From assembly GCF_019130065.1 (NCBI RefSeq), contig NZ_JAHSPG010000018.1, positions 558,001 through 622,000 of the forward strand: a stretch of 64,000 bases of DNA. Reading direction: 5' to 3'. This DNA comes from Pinibacter aurantiacus. GTDB lineage: Bacteria; Bacteroidota; Bacteroidia; Chitinophagales; Chitinophagaceae. The position numbers and the translations under genes were made by a program. Positions 53,015 through 63,181 of the stretch are shown one piece after another (position 1 is the stretch's first letter; the number at the start of each line of letters is the position of its first letter). The notes under the pieces were generated by a model. It was not told the origin of the DNA. It saw only the letters and a list, made by a program, of their open reading frames with translations, and made no database searches.

Positions 53015-55354
53015 ATGAAAAAGATCCACCTATTGCTGCTGGTATGTTTCTACTGTACGCTTGCAATTGCGCAGCCACCACAAGTAAAGAGTACCAATAC
53101 ATTTGCTATTGGTAAAGAAAGTTTTCTGTTGAATGGAAAACCATTTGTAATAAGATGCGGTGAAATGCACTTTGCCCGCGTGCCACGTGAATACTGGCAG
53201 CACAGACTGCAAATGGCAAAAGCAATGGGCCTCAATACGGTTTGCGCTTATCTGTTCTGGAACGTACACGAGCCAAAACCAAACGAATTTAACTGGAATG
53301 ACATGGCAGATGCAGCAGCATTTTGCAAACTTGCACAAGAGGCAGGATTATATGTTATTCTTCGTCCCGGCCCTTACTCCTGTGCAGAGTGGGAGTTTGG
53401 CGGCTTCCCGTGGTGGCTGCTAAAAAAGAAAGACATAAAGCTTAGAACACAGGACCCATATTACCTTGAACGTTGCAAAATTTATTTGAAAGAAGTTGGC
53501 CGTGTGCTGGCTCCATTGCAAATTACCAATGGCGGCAACATCATCATGACACAAGTAGAGAATGAATATGGCTCTTATGGAAACGATAAAGAATACATCG
53601 GAAAGATCAGGGATTACCTGGTAGAAGCGGGTTTCACCATTCCGCTATTTACCTGCGACGGCCCTAGCCAATTAAAAAGCGATGTGCGTGACGACATTTT
53701 TAGCGTAGTAAATTTTGGTGGCAACCCCGAAGAGAGTTTCAAATACCTGCGCAACATCCGCGCCGAAGGCCCATTGATGTGTGGCGAGTTCTATCCCGGC
53801 TGGTTCGACTCATGGGGCACCAAACACCACATGGGCGCAACTGGCGGCGTTGTAAAGGACATTAAATATATGCTGGATCACAAAGCGTCATTCAGCATTT
53901 ACATGGCACATGGAGGCACCAGCTTCGGTTTGTGGTCAGGCGCGAATTGCCCGCCATTCTTACCGCAAACATCAAGCTATGATTATGACGCACCAATTAG
54001 CGAAGCAGGCTGGACAACAGATAAATTCTATGCACTAAGAAAATTGTTCGGGCAATACCTCCAGGAAGGTGAAACATTACCCGAAGTACCGGCGGCAAAT
54101 CCGATGATCACCATTGCGCCATTTAAAACCACAGAAGTAGCACCTTTATTTTCAAATCTTCCTGCATCGATCAATTCTGTTCAGATAAAAAACATGGAAG
54201 AATTTGACCAGGGCTATGGCGCTATTTTATACAGAACCAAACTAACAGCCGATGCAAAAAATGTAGACCTGAATATAAAAGAAGTGCATGACCTTGCCTA
54301 TATTTTTATTAACGGCAAAAAAATGGCAACGCTTGACAGAAGAAGAAATGAAAGTGTATGCAAACTAGCTTCCATTAAAAACGGAGATGTACTGGACATA
54401 CTTGTTGAAGCCATGGGCAGAGTAAACTATGGCGGCCACTTACATGATAGGAAAGGTATCACGCAAGGCGTAAACATTGTAGATGCCAATGGCAAAAGCA
54501 AATCAGTGGAGAACTGGCAGGTTTTTCCAATTGAACTAAACAACAACAGCATTCCTGCAAACCTGAAATTCACTAGTGGCAAAACCGACATGCCAGCTTT
54601 TCATAAAGGCACCTTTACCATTAGCAAACCCGGAGATACTTATTTAGATGTGAGCCAGTGGGGTAAAGGTCTTGTTTGGGTAAATGGCCATTGCCTCGGA
54701 AGGTTCTGGAATATTGGTCCAACCCAAACCATGTACCTGCCGGGCCCATGGTTGAAAGAAGGTTCAAACGAGGTAGTGCTACTTGATTACATCGGTCGCG
54801 GCAAGAAAGGTTTGCAGGGTCTTGAGAAACCGATTCTTGACAGCCTGACAGAAAAAGTGGAAAATAAAAAGCACCGGAAAGAAGGCCAGACGCTGGATAT
54901 CAGCAATGCCCAAACAACTTACGAAGGTTCTTTTGCTAACGGCATTAATCAGCAGACAATAAAATTCAGTTCCACCGCCGAAGGAAGATTCTTTTGCATT
55001 GAAGCATTGAATTCCCAAAACGGCAGGCCTTATGCATCCATTGCAGAATTGTACTTACTGGATGAAAAAGGTAAAGAATTACCACGTTCAAAATGGAAGA
55101 TTGCTTATGCCGACAGTGAAGAATTATCAGGCGAAGACGGTAAAGCCGACAATGTGTTCGATCTTCAAAGTACATCGATCTGGCACACAGAGTGGCAGGG
55201 AAAGGCCCCGAAATATCCACATTACCTCGTGATTGATCTCGGTAGCAATCAAAAAATAAGCGGCTTCAAATACCTGCCAAGACAAGATGCGGATAACGGC
55301 AGAATAAAAGATTACAAAATATACATCACCAATACAAAGTTTAAAGGTCTGTAG
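53015..55354 (+). CDS. Glycoside hydrolase family 35 beta-galactosidase with C-terminal discoidin-type domain
   Basis: The 779-aa secreted enzyme has a signal peptide (KIHLLLLVCFYCTLAIAQ). The GH35 barrel starts FLLNGKPFVIRCGEMHFARVP and NTVCAYLFWNVHEP. The acid/base Glu is in TQVENEYGSYG (residue ~185) and the nucleophile in MCGEFYPGWFDSWG (~258). Beta-sandwich domains follow (GLVWVNGHCLGRFWNIGPTQ), and the last ~130 residues look like an F5/8 type C (discoidin) binding module (YLVIDLGSNQKISGFKYLPR). It should release beta-galactose from pectic galactan or related side chains. Confidence 0.95.
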   Translation: MKKIHLLLLVCFYCTLAIAQPPQVKSTNTFAIGKESFLLNGKPFVIRCGEMHFARVPREYWQHRLQMAKAMGLNTVCAYLFWNVHEPKPNEFNWNDMADAAAFCKLAQEAGLYVILRPGPYSCAEWEFGGFPWWLLKKKDIKLRTQDPYYLERCKIYLKEVGRVLAPLQITNGGNIIMTQVENEYGSYGNDKEYIGKIRDYLVEAGFTIPLFTCDGPSQLKSDVRDDIFSVVNFGGNPEESFKYLRNIRAEGPLMCGEFYPGWFDSWGTKHHMGATGGVVKDIKYMLDHKASFSIYMAHGGTSFGLWSGANCPPFLPQTSSYDYDAPISEAGWTTDKFYALRKLFGQYLQEGETLPEVPAANPMITIAPFKTTEVAPLFSNLPASINSVQIKNMEEFDQGYGAILYRTKLTADAKNVDLNIKEVHDLAYIFINGKKMATLDRRRNESVCKLASIKNGDVLDILVEAMGRVNYGGHLHDRKGITQGVNIVDANGKSKSVENWQVFPIELNNNSIPANLKFTSGKTDMPAFHKGTFTISKPGDTYLDVSQWGKGLVWVNGHCLGRFWNIGPTQTMYLPGPWLKEGSNEVVLLDYIGRGKKGLQGLEKPILDSLTEKVENKKHRKEGQTLDISNAQTTYEGSFANGINQQTIKFSSTAEGRFFCIEALNSQNGRPYASIAELYLLDEKGKELPRSKWKIAYADSEELSGEDGKADNVFDLQSTSIWHTEWQGKAPKYPHYLVIDLGSNQKISGFKYLPRQDADNGRIKDYKIYITNTKFKGL

Positions 55355-55388
55355 ACAATGTTGCTTAGTTATCGATATCCCGCAGCAG

Positions 55389-55532
55389 GTTAATGCCCTA
55401 CGGGCAACAATGTGCAGTTGTGCCGATTGCTATTGATATTGTTCCGCTACGCGGAAGGTTTTATTGCCCGTAGAGCATTGATGTCAGTAGAAAACGACAA
55501 GAGAAAGTATCTTTTGTCCGTAGGACATTAAC
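55389..55532. repeat. Dispersed ~140-bp palindromic element, copy 3
   Basis: It starts gttaatgccctacgggcaac and ends ttttgtccgtaggacattaac. It contains gctattgatattgttccgct, acgcggaag and ttgcccgtagagcattgatg in the shared order. It lies between the GH35 and GH43 genes. Confidence 0.8.
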
Positions 55533-55619
55533 ATGGCAAGCGGGGACATGGCTTAACTAAACGACATTGGGTCTGTGGTGGTAAAGGCTACAAACTTCAC
55601 TTACCTAATATTTTTTTCT

Positions 55620-57233
55620 ATGTACAGAAAGCTATTAGTGATAACGGCCGCTATCTTAACGTCATCATTGTTCACGAAAATTGTTGCCCAGCAAAAGTCA
55701 TTACAAAAATGGACAGCAGACAACGGCAATGGCACATATAAAAACCCAATTCTTTGGGGTGATTGGCCCGACCCTGATATCATTCGTGTAGATGATGATT
55801 TTTATTTTATTTCAACCAGCATGCATTACGTGCCGGGTTGTCCCATACTGCATTCCAAAGATCTTGTAAACTGGGAAATGGCGGGCTATGCAGTGGACCA
55901 TTACACAGAGGATGAACGCTATAACATGAAGGGTGGAAATATGTATTTGCGTGGTTCCTGGGCCGCAACCATCAGGCATCACAATGGCTTGTTTTATGTT
56001 GGCTTTTGCACGCCAAGTTGGGATAAGGAAAAAGGTAACTTTTCTATTTGTACCGCAAAAAATATAAAAGGGCCATGGACAAGAACCATATTCCCCGAAT
56101 ATCTCTACGATCCGGGATTGCTCTTTGATGATGATGGCAAAGTGTATGTGGTACATGGACAGGGAAAATTATATGTCACTGAGCTTGCCGCGAATGCTCT
56201 TTCAACTGTTGGCGGCCCAAAACAAATCTGGAGTAACCCGATTGAAAAACCCCAGGGATCTACTGCACCTTATGATCGGTACGGCATGGAAGGTTCGCAC
56301 GTGTACAAGATAAACGGCTACTATTACATCACGTGTCCTGCAGGAGGCACAGAAGGCTGGCAGGTGTGTTTACGCAGCAAGAATATTTACGGCCCTTATG
56401 AACAAAAAATTATTGTTCAGGATGAAACCTCTTACCCAGGAAATGGCTTGCATCAGGGCGGCATGGTTCAGTTAAAAGATAGTACGTGGTGGTTCGTCAT
56501 CATGCAAGACAGAGGCGCCATTGGACGGGTGCCACATCTCGAACCTGTTGCATGGAAAGATGGATGGCCCATGATTGGTGAGAATGGCAATGGCAAAGGT
56601 GTTGCAACGCATAAAAAACCAATTCAAGGAAATAAGAACAAAATAGTTCCTGCCACCACAGATGAATTTACCAAAACGCAACTCGGTCTGCAATGGCAAT
56701 GGAACCACAACCCCGATAATGCGTCGTGGTCATTAACAGAAAGAAAAGGGCACATGCGTTTACATGCATCGCTTGCAACTGATCTCACCACCGCGAGAAA
56801 CACCCTCACGCAAAGAGTGCAGGGGCCTTACTCCGAAGCTACAGTAGAACTTGATGTAACAGGTTTGAAAGATGGTGACATAGCGGGTTTTGGCATTTTT
56901 CAATCGCCCTATGCATACATCGCTGTTAGAAAAAAAGGAGCAGAAAATAATTTAATCATGGTGAACAATGGAACAGTGATTGATAGCATCACACATTTCT
57001 CACCCAAAAAAATATGGCTCAAGGCAACTGCAACAGATAAAGGCTTCGAAGGAAATTTCTTCTACAGCACAGATGGCAAGAACTTCAAGCAGTTTGGCAA
57101 CGTGCTCAAAATGGCATTGGGTTATGATTGGACCGCCAACCGATTTGCGCTGCTGCATTTCAGCATGACACAAAATGGAGTGGGTGGCTATGCAGACTTT
57201 AACTGGTTCAGGTTTCAAGGTATTAACGAATAA
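55620..57233 (+). CDS. Glycoside hydrolase family 43 with C-terminal beta-sandwich domain
   Basis: The ATG at 55620 gives a signal peptide (MYRKLLVITAAILTSSLFTK, cleavage near IVAQQ); the GTG at 55575 is less likely. The 537-aa enzyme has the five-bladed propeller start NPILWGDWPDPDIIRVDDDFY, FISTSMHYVPGCPILHSKDL, and the later catalytic regions (FDDDGKVYVVHGQG, MEGSHVYKINGYYYI). Residues ~360-535 form the beta-sandwich usual in the subfamily with beta-xylosidase/alpha-L-arabinofuranosidase members. It probably trims arabinose- or xylose-containing side chains. It is in line with GH35 and GH2. Confidence 0.92.
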   Translation: MYRKLLVITAAILTSSLFTKIVAQQKSLQKWTADNGNGTYKNPILWGDWPDPDIIRVDDDFYFISTSMHYVPGCPILHSKDLVNWEMAGYAVDHYTEDERYNMKGGNMYLRGSWAATIRHHNGLFYVGFCTPSWDKEKGNFSICTAKNIKGPWTRTIFPEYLYDPGLLFDDDGKVYVVHGQGKLYVTELAANALSTVGGPKQIWSNPIEKPQGSTAPYDRYGMEGSHVYKINGYYYITCPAGGTEGWQVCLRSKNIYGPYEQKIIVQDETSYPGNGLHQGGMVQLKDSTWWFVIMQDRGAIGRVPHLEPVAWKDGWPMIGENGNGKGVATHKKPIQGNKNKIVPATTDEFTKTQLGLQWQWNHNPDNASWSLTERKGHMRLHASLATDLTTARNTLTQRVQGPYSEATVELDVTGLKDGDIAGFGIFQSPYAYIAVRKKGAENNLIMVNNGTVIDSITHFSPKKIWLKATATDKGFEGNFFYSTDGKNFKQFGNVLKMALGYDWTANRFALLHFSMTQNGVGGYADFNWFRFQGINE

Positions 57234-57243
57234 TGTATAGAAA

Positions 57244-60200
57244 ATGAGACATATCTCCCGGGAGGCCCTGATTCGTGCCCGCGCCGTGGTTCGTGTCTTC
57301 ACGAACCGCAAAAATGCATGGTTCGTGAAGACACGAACCTTAGCTTTAGCTGGGGCATTATGTGTCCTGAGCTTCTCTTTCGCAGTTGGCCAGGTCAACA
57401 CAACTGACGCAAAAAAAGATACAGCCACAAGAACCGTGTTAAACTTTAATACACACTGGGCTTTCTACAGAAACGATTTGCCACATGCCGAGGCCGTTGA
57501 CTACAACGATAAGGACTGGTATGCTGTGACTGTGCCGCATGTAATGAGGCTTGAGAAAAAACACAACGGCGGAAACCAGGTGTACCAGGGAGTCGGTTGG
57601 TATCGAAAATATTTCAAAGTGCCTTCTTCTTTTAAAAACAAAAGACTAACCATTTGCTTCGACGGTGTACAAATGAATTGCGACGTGTTTTTAAATGGAG
57701 AAAAACTTTGCACCCACAACGGCGGCTACATGGGCTTTGTGGTAGACATCACCAACAAAGTAAAGTTTGACCGCGATAATGTTTTAGCTGTTCGTGTGAG
57801 CAACTTAAATGACCCGCAAACACCGCCGGGGAAACCACAGGAAAAGCTTGACTTCAATTATTACGGTGGTATTTACCGCGATGTAAAACTGGTTGCAACC
57901 AATAAGCTGTACATATCGGACCCTTTGGAAGCGAATAAGGTTGCGGGCGGAGGATTGTTTGTTACTTACCCCAAAGTAACGAAACAACTTGCTGAAGTAA
58001 ATATCAAAACGCATGTTGTAAATGACTTCGGCACACCCCAACAAGTGAAGCTGGTCACCATCATAAAAGACAAAAACAACAAGGAGGTTGCAAAAAGCAT
58101 TGTATCAAATACGGTTCAGCACGAGCAGGAATTTGTTCAAACCATTTCTATGAACAACCCATCACTCTGGCACCCTGATCATCCCTATTTGTACCACATT
58201 GTTTCCAAGGTATATGTTGATAACAAACTAGTGGATGATAAAATTACCAACATCGGGGTCCGTACCATTTCTTTTACTTCACCTTCCGGTAAAGCCGATG
58301 GATTTTATATCAACGGCGAAAAGCTTTACTTGCGCGGGGCAAACAGGCACCAGTGTTATCAAACGATTGGTGATGCTGCATCCAACTCCATGCAATACCG
58401 CGATGCGTTGCAAATAAAACGCGGAGGCTTCAATGCAGTAAGAGCGGCGCACTATCCGCAGTCGCCTGCCTTCCTGAATGCTTGCGATGAGTTGGGTTTA
58501 ATGGTAATAGAGTGCGAGCCGGGCTGGCAATTTTTCAGCAAAGATTCTGTTTTCACTAATAGAACATTCAGAGACATCAGGGAGATGATCCGCAGAGATC
58601 GCAACCGGCCTTCTGTTTTTCTATGGGAAACATCATTGAATGAATCGCCAACTCCTGCAACATGGGCGAAACAAGCGGTTGCAATTGCACACGAAGAAAT
58701 GCCAAACAATCAGATGTTTACTGCAGATGATTTTTTTGCCAACGGCAGCAAATGTTATGATGTTTGCTACAAAGTAATCAATGAAGACGGCTCTGACCCT
58801 ATGCCGCAAATGCCAGTAATTACACGTGAGTGGGGCGATACATGGATTGCTGATCCCGCGAAGGAAAACGGTTTGCGTGCATCAAGAATATACACAGAGA
58901 AAGGATTGATCAATCAATGCATACTCAGACAGAATGCTTTAAATGGAACCATGCTGGAAGAAGAAGGCGGCTATTGGGATCATGCAAAACTGGATGCCAA
59001 TGATCGCATGTCCGGGTATTTTTTGTGGAGCTTTAATGATGTAACGAGAGGCTCGGACCCCATCACCGCTTTTTGCGGAGTGGTAGACGCGGATCGTTAT
59101 GAGAAATTTGGGTACTATCAATTAAAAGCGATGCAAAGCGCTCGCAATGCCAACTACGGCCCAATGGTTTTTGTTGCCAGTTTCAACAACCACCCAGATA
59201 TTGACACCAGCATCATCGTTTTTTCCAATTGCGATAAGGTAAAGCTTTATAGAAACAAACATTTCATCAAAGAAATATCACGGGAAGAAAATGGAGCAAC
59301 AGCTCCGTTTATAGCATCGAAAGGAGGAAGTCCTTATTTCCGTTTCGATTTAAAAACATATGAAGCAGGCGAACTTAAAGCCGAGGGCTGGATGGATGGA
59401 AAATGTGTTGCGGTACATACTATCGCAACGCCAGGTGTTGCCGATCATTTGGAGATTGTTTTGGATAGTAGTGGTATTAAACCTGTAGCAGACGCCGTGG
59501 ATATGATTCCCTTTCATGTAAAGATTTGTGATAAGAATGGAACAGTTGTATCAAACAGTCAGCCGTTCAACACCTATTCAATTCACCTCGCCGTAAGCGG
59601 TGCAGGGTCACTCATCGGCGCTGATATAGCAAGGGTAGAAGCAGCCATACAACACACTGAAGGAGGCATTGGCTATGGCATCATTCGCACAACTAATAAT
59701 GCTGGAAATATTACTATAACGACAACATCGGATAATTTAAAGCCTACCAAAAGAGTAATTACAACCATCAAAAGCAATGAGCAGTTTGTGTTAGACGGCA
59801 AGCATTATGCATGGAAAACTGAAAAAGAAAATAGTGCAGTGAGCGTACAAAGAAACGGCGAAGAAAAAGAGAAGCTCATCAAACTTACTCCTTCCATGCT
59901 GAAATTGAACGATGATAAACTTTCTGCTGGTATCGAAAAAATAATAGATGGAAACTATTCAACGGTGTGGATAGATGAAAGCAAAATCACTCCCGTCGAA
60001 TTGACAATTGATCTCGAAAAACAGCATAGTATTAAAGGCTGCAAAATAGTGTGGGGAAAAGATAGCGACTGGTATACTTATAGTTTACAGGTTTCAACAG
60101 ATGGCAAAGAATGGCAAACAGAAGTAGACAGTATGAAAAGCTCAGGACAGGAATACAAGCCTGTGTTGTTCAAACATCACAGCTTAAAGTATGTCCGGCT

Positions 60201-60270
60201 ATTGGTAACCAGTGTTCAATCACCGCAAAGTAAGATCGCAATTAAAGAGTTCGAGTTACTTGCCAATTAA
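57244..60270 (+). CDS. Glycoside hydrolase family 2 beta-galactosidase-like enzyme with C-terminal discoidin-type domain
   Basis: The 1008-aa product starts ATG at 57244, 8 bp after the GH43 stop. The signal peptide (LALAGALCVLSFSFAVGQ) begins only at residue ~36; the codons before it are made by a palindromic repeat (57288-57339). The GH2 sugar-binding domain (WYRKYFKVPSSF, VFLNGEKLCTHNGGYMGF), the Ig-like domain and the barrel follow, with acid/base Glu in LWETSLNES and nucleophile Glu in VITREWGDTW. After a Big-type domain, the last ~130 residues resemble an F5/8 type C domain (CKIVWGKDSDWYTYSLQVST). It probably cuts a beta-galactoside or beta-glycoside of the PUL-2 substrate. Confidence 0.92.
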   Translation: MRHISREALIRARAVVRVFTNRKNAWFVKTRTLALAGALCVLSFSFAVGQVNTTDAKKDTATRTVLNFNTHWAFYRNDLPHAEAVDYNDKDWYAVTVPHVMRLEKKHNGGNQVYQGVGWYRKYFKVPSSFKNKRLTICFDGVQMNCDVFLNGEKLCTHNGGYMGFVVDITNKVKFDRDNVLAVRVSNLNDPQTPPGKPQEKLDFNYYGGIYRDVKLVATNKLYISDPLEANKVAGGGLFVTYPKVTKQLAEVNIKTHVVNDFGTPQQVKLVTIIKDKNNKEVAKSIVSNTVQHEQEFVQTISMNNPSLWHPDHPYLYHIVSKVYVDNKLVDDKITNIGVRTISFTSPSGKADGFYINGEKLYLRGANRHQCYQTIGDAASNSMQYRDALQIKRGGFNAVRAAHYPQSPAFLNACDELGLMVIECEPGWQFFSKDSVFTNRTFRDIREMIRRDRNRPSVFLWETSLNESPTPATWAKQAVAIAHEEMPNNQMFTADDFFANGSKCYDVCYKVINEDGSDPMPQMPVITREWGDTWIADPAKENGLRASRIYTEKGLINQCILRQNALNGTMLEEEGGYWDHAKLDANDRMSGYFLWSFNDVTRGSDPITAFCGVVDADRYEKFGYYQLKAMQSARNANYGPMVFVASFNNHPDIDTSIIVFSNCDKVKLYRNKHFIKEISREENGATAPFIASKGGSPYFRFDLKTYEAGELKAEGWMDGKCVAVHTIATPGVADHLEIVLDSSGIKPVADAVDMIPFHVKICDKNGTVVSNSQPFNTYSIHLAVSGAGSLIGADIARVEAAIQHTEGGIGYGIIRTTNNAGNITITTTSDNLKPTKRVITTIKSNEQFVLDGKHYAWKTEKENSAVSVQRNGEEKEKLIKLTPSMLKLNDDKLSAGIEKIIDGNYSTVWIDESKITPVELTIDLEKQHSIKGCKIVWGKDSDWYTYSLQVSTDGKEWQTEVDSMKSSGQEYKPVLFKHHSLKYVRLLVTSVQSPQSKIAIKEFELLAN
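57288..57339. repeat. 20-bp palindromic repeat inside the GH2 coding sequence
   Basis: The arms ggttcgtgtcttcacgaacc (57288-57307) and ggttcgtgaagacacgaacc (57320-57339) are perfect reverse complements around a 12-nt loop. It is read in frame within the GH2 gene as VVRVFTNR...WFVKTRT. This kind of palindrome is normally intergenic. Confidence 0.85.
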
Positions 60271-60293
60271 GAGCAAAAAAGATTGAAAAAAAG

Positions 60294-60320
60294 GAGCAGA
60301 TTTTCTGCTCTTTTTTATTT
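60294..60320 (+). terminator. Rho-independent terminator after GH2
   Basis: Stem gagcag (60294-60299) pairs with ctgctc (60305-60310), loop atttt, followed by TTTTTTATTTT. It is 24 bp past the GH2 stop and closes the GH2 end of the PUL-2 enzyme operon. Confidence 0.8.
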
Positions 60321-60451
60321 TCCTGAAACCGGCCACCCAACAGCTATTTCACAGCAGGCAATAAAGGTGAAATTAAGACACGGCCAGAAAGATTGCCTCT
60401 TTCTGCCAACAAATCGTCGCTTCCGGTTGTTTCCTTGGAAAACCCGAAAAA

Positions 60452-61042
60452 GTGGCAATTCGCACCAGAAAAAATATTACAAGTCTTTTCCCATTTTTGC
60501 TTTGTCTTCTGTTCCTTTCCTGTCATGATAAAGCAAAGGAACAATCCCTGGATGAAAGAGAACAGGCTTTGACAGAAAAAGAAAACAAATTTGCATCGAA
60601 AGAGCAGGACTACGAGTCGTTGCTTAGAATGAGAGATAGTCTTTCCTCTATTAAAACAGCCGATACCAATACAACCCGCTGGCCGGCGGCGATAAGTGGG
60701 CTTTGGAGCAGCAAGCTACTCTGTATAGCATCCAGCTGCAACGAGTATGCAGTAGGCGATCAAAAAACAAACGAGTCATGGAACTTTACCAGCGACTCGT
60801 CAAAAATGCTGGTAGCCATTCTTAACAATGCCAACAATGGACTCGTAAGAATATATCATGCAAAATACGACAGCAGTGGCATCAATCTTCGCTTCAAAAC
60901 AGATTCGCTTACCAAACGTACAGTTCGCATGGAAGTGCTCCTCGATCAAATTTCGAATCAAAGAATAAAGGGCACGCAAACCATCACCATTGACAGCACC
61001 TGTACCGCAAAATTTTCTGTGGACCTGTCCCGCAATAAATAA
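60452..61042 (+). CDS. Small lipoprotein with coiled coil
   Basis: The start is a GTG at 60452, the only one giving a lipoprotein signal (FPFLLCLLFLSC, Cys ~24). The 196-aa product has a short coiled coil (LDEREQALTEKENKFASKEQDYESLL, residues ~32-57) and a C-terminal beta-rich domain (GLWSSKLLCIASSCNEYAVG, FTSDSSKMLVAI, IKGTQTITIDSTCTAKFSVDL). The stop is 3 bp before the antiporter gene, so the two are probably cotranscribed. I do not recognise the family; the link to the transporter is positional. Confidence 0.75.
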   Translation: MAIRTRKNITSLFPFLLCLLFLSCHDKAKEQSLDEREQALTEKENKFASKEQDYESLLRMRDSLSSIKTADTNTTRWPAAISGLWSSKLLCIASSCNEYAVGDQKTNESWNFTSDSSKMLVAILNNANNGLVRIYHAKYDSSGINLRFKTDSLTKRTVRMEVLLDQISNQRIKGTQTITIDSTCTAKFSVDLSRNK

Positions 61043-61045
61043 TCT

Positions 61046-63166
61046 ATGCCTTTACTCAACGCACATAATATATCCCTTCCTATTGCTGATCCCGTTCTAA
61101 AGTTTTTACTGGAACTGATCATCATTCTGGGAGCGCCATTACTGCTTAACAAAGTTAAAGTTCCTCACCTCATCGGGCTGATCGTTGCAGGCGCGATCGT
61201 TGGGCCAAATGGCTTCAACCTTCTTGCACGCGACAGCAGTGTTGTTGTTACCGGAACCACCGGACTACTTTACATTATGTTCCTCGCCGGCCTTGAAATT
61301 GACATGGGCGAGTTCAAAAAAAACAAATGGAAGAGCCTCACATTTGCAGTTTACACCTTTTCCGTTCCATTCATACTTGGGTTCATCGGAGGCCACTATA
61401 TCTTGCATTTTTCATTGCTTACCACACTTTTGTTTGCAAGTCTTTTTTCCTCACACACGCTCATTGCATATCCGCTTGTAAGCAAATTGGGAATCACCAA
61501 AAACCGCTCCGTAAACATTTTGGTTGGCGGAACGATGATCACCGATGTATTGTCGCTGTTGGTATTGGCAGCAGTAGTAGGATTAACGGAAGGCAATGCG
61601 ACACAAACGTTTTGGATAAAATTGGGAGTATCCTGTATTGCGTTTGGCCTGATCGTGTTGTTGCTTTTTCCCATCATTGCGAAATGGTTCTTTAAAAATG
61701 TTGAGGACAAAATATCACAATATATTTTTGTGTTGGTGGTCATCTATCTCGCTGCACTCATTGCAGAGCTGGCGGGCATTGAAGACATTATCGGTGCTTT
61801 TTTTGCAGGGCTGGCACTAAACAGACTCATACCGAGATCGTCGGCATTAATGAATCGTGTTGAATTTGTCGGCAATGCAATATTCATTCCCTTCTTCCTC
61901 ATCAGCGTAGGCATGCTGGTAGATTTCAGGGCTTTTATTCAAAGCTGGGAAACGCTTGGCGTGGCCGGCATTATGATTGTTTCTTCCATTGGCGGTAAAT
62001 GGCTCGCGGCACTTATAACGCAAAAAACCTTTCGCCTTACAAATGACGAAGGCAAACTTATTTTCGGCCTGAGTTCTGCTTCAGCCGCGGCCACACTGGC
62101 TTCTGTGATGGTGGGTTATAATATCATTGTGTCTGAAACGGCAGCAGGAGAACCGGTAAGATTGTTGAGCGAACATGTGCTTAATGGAAGCATCTTGCTG
62201 ATCCTCATCTCATGTACCGTATCATCTTTGGTTACCATGTCCGCTGCGCAGAAAATAGCAACAGCCACCAACGAAAGCACCGTTGCAGAAGACAATGAAG
62301 AAGAAAGAATTTTGATTGCCATCAAACACCAGAGCATGGTGGATGTGATGGTCAATGTAACCTTGCTTTTAAAATCGAAAGCAAATACCAAAAATCTTTT
62401 TGCCATCAATGTGATCAACGAAGAGAAGAATGAATCGTCCGTTAAGAATGCAGAAAAGGTTTTGGAAGAGGCAGTTAAAGCAGCCGCAGCTGCAGATGTA
62501 GAACTAAATTCGATTATGCGCTATGATAATGATGTGATGTCGGGCATCAACAACGCAATAAAAGAACAAAGGATAACGGACCTCATCATTGGCCTCCAGC
62601 AGGACAAAGGATTTTCACCATCCCTCATGTATAATTTATACAACGGATACTTGCAGAATGACAACATCAACGTCATGCTTTACAACGCTGCACAACCCAT
62701 TTCTACAGTCAAAAGTTACACCGTGCTGATACCGCAGCTTGCCCGTCAGGAACCGGGCTTTTTGCATGTACTGATACATATCTGGAACATTGCAAGAAAC
62801 TCCGGCGCCACCATGAATTTTTATGCCAATGGGCCGGAGCTGGATATATTGCAAGCCATTCACAAAAAATCTTCCATTGAAGCAACTTTCCAAAAGCTTG
62901 AACACTGGAAAAAAGGAGAAGAGATTGCGGCATCGTTAAAAGAAAACGAAGCGTTATTTGTTATCCTCGCAAAAAGGGGTATGGTATCCTACACGCCAAG
63001 AATGAAAATGATCCCTGACTTTTTAAATGGTCATTTGCAAGATCGCAGCTTCATGCTCTTCTTTCCTTTTTCAGAGGCAGAAACAAGCATTGGTGAAAAA
63101 AGGGCCATCAGCAATCATAGTGACTTTATGGAAATCGGAAGAGCCATTAAGAAGCTGTTTGGGTAG
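61046..63166 (+). CDS. CPA2-type cation/proton antiporter with C-terminal USP-like domain
   Basis: The 706-aa inner-membrane protein has about 12 hydrophobic spans in residues ~10-405, with PLLLNKVKVPHLIGLIVAGAIVGP and LYIMFLAGLEIDM typical of Kef/NhaS-type antiporters, AAVVGLTEGN, and LIAELAGIEDIIGAFFAGLAL around residue 240. Residues ~420-700 are soluble and have the fold pattern of tandem universal-stress-type domains (ERILIAIKHQSMVDVMVNVTLLL, ITDLIIGLQQDKGF). It exchanges Na+ or K+ for H+. It is not linked in function to the neighbouring glycan genes as far as can be seen. Confidence 0.9.
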   Translation: MPLLNAHNISLPIADPVLKFLLELIIILGAPLLLNKVKVPHLIGLIVAGAIVGPNGFNLLARDSSVVVTGTTGLLYIMFLAGLEIDMGEFKKNKWKSLTFAVYTFSVPFILGFIGGHYILHFSLLTTLLFASLFSSHTLIAYPLVSKLGITKNRSVNILVGGTMITDVLSLLVLAAVVGLTEGNATQTFWIKLGVSCIAFGLIVLLLFPIIAKWFFKNVEDKISQYIFVLVVIYLAALIAELAGIEDIIGAFFAGLALNRLIPRSSALMNRVEFVGNAIFIPFFLISVGMLVDFRAFIQSWETLGVAGIMIVSSIGGKWLAALITQKTFRLTNDEGKLIFGLSSASAAATLASVMVGYNIIVSETAAGEPVRLLSEHVLNGSILLILISCTVSSLVTMSAAQKIATATNESTVAEDNEEERILIAIKHQSMVDVMVNVTLLLKSKANTKNLFAINVINEEKNESSVKNAEKVLEEAVKAAAAADVELNSIMRYDNDVMSGINNAIKEQRITDLIIGLQQDKGFSPSLMYNLYNGYLQNDNINVMLYNAAQPISTVKSYTVLIPQLARQEPGFLHVLIHIWNIARNSGATMNFYANGPELDILQAIHKKSSIEATFQKLEHWKKGEEIAASLKENEALFVILAKRGMVSYTPRMKMIPDFLNGHLQDRSFMLFFPFSEAETSIGEKRAISNHSDFMEIGRAIKKLFG

Positions 63167-63181
63167 GGTGTGTGGAAGGAA

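Noticed and set aside
60283-60528. Reading frame of 81 aa between GH2 and the small lipoprotein
   Set aside because: It starts inside the terminator hairpin, is rich in rare residues, and overlaps the better-supported lipoprotein gene in another frame.
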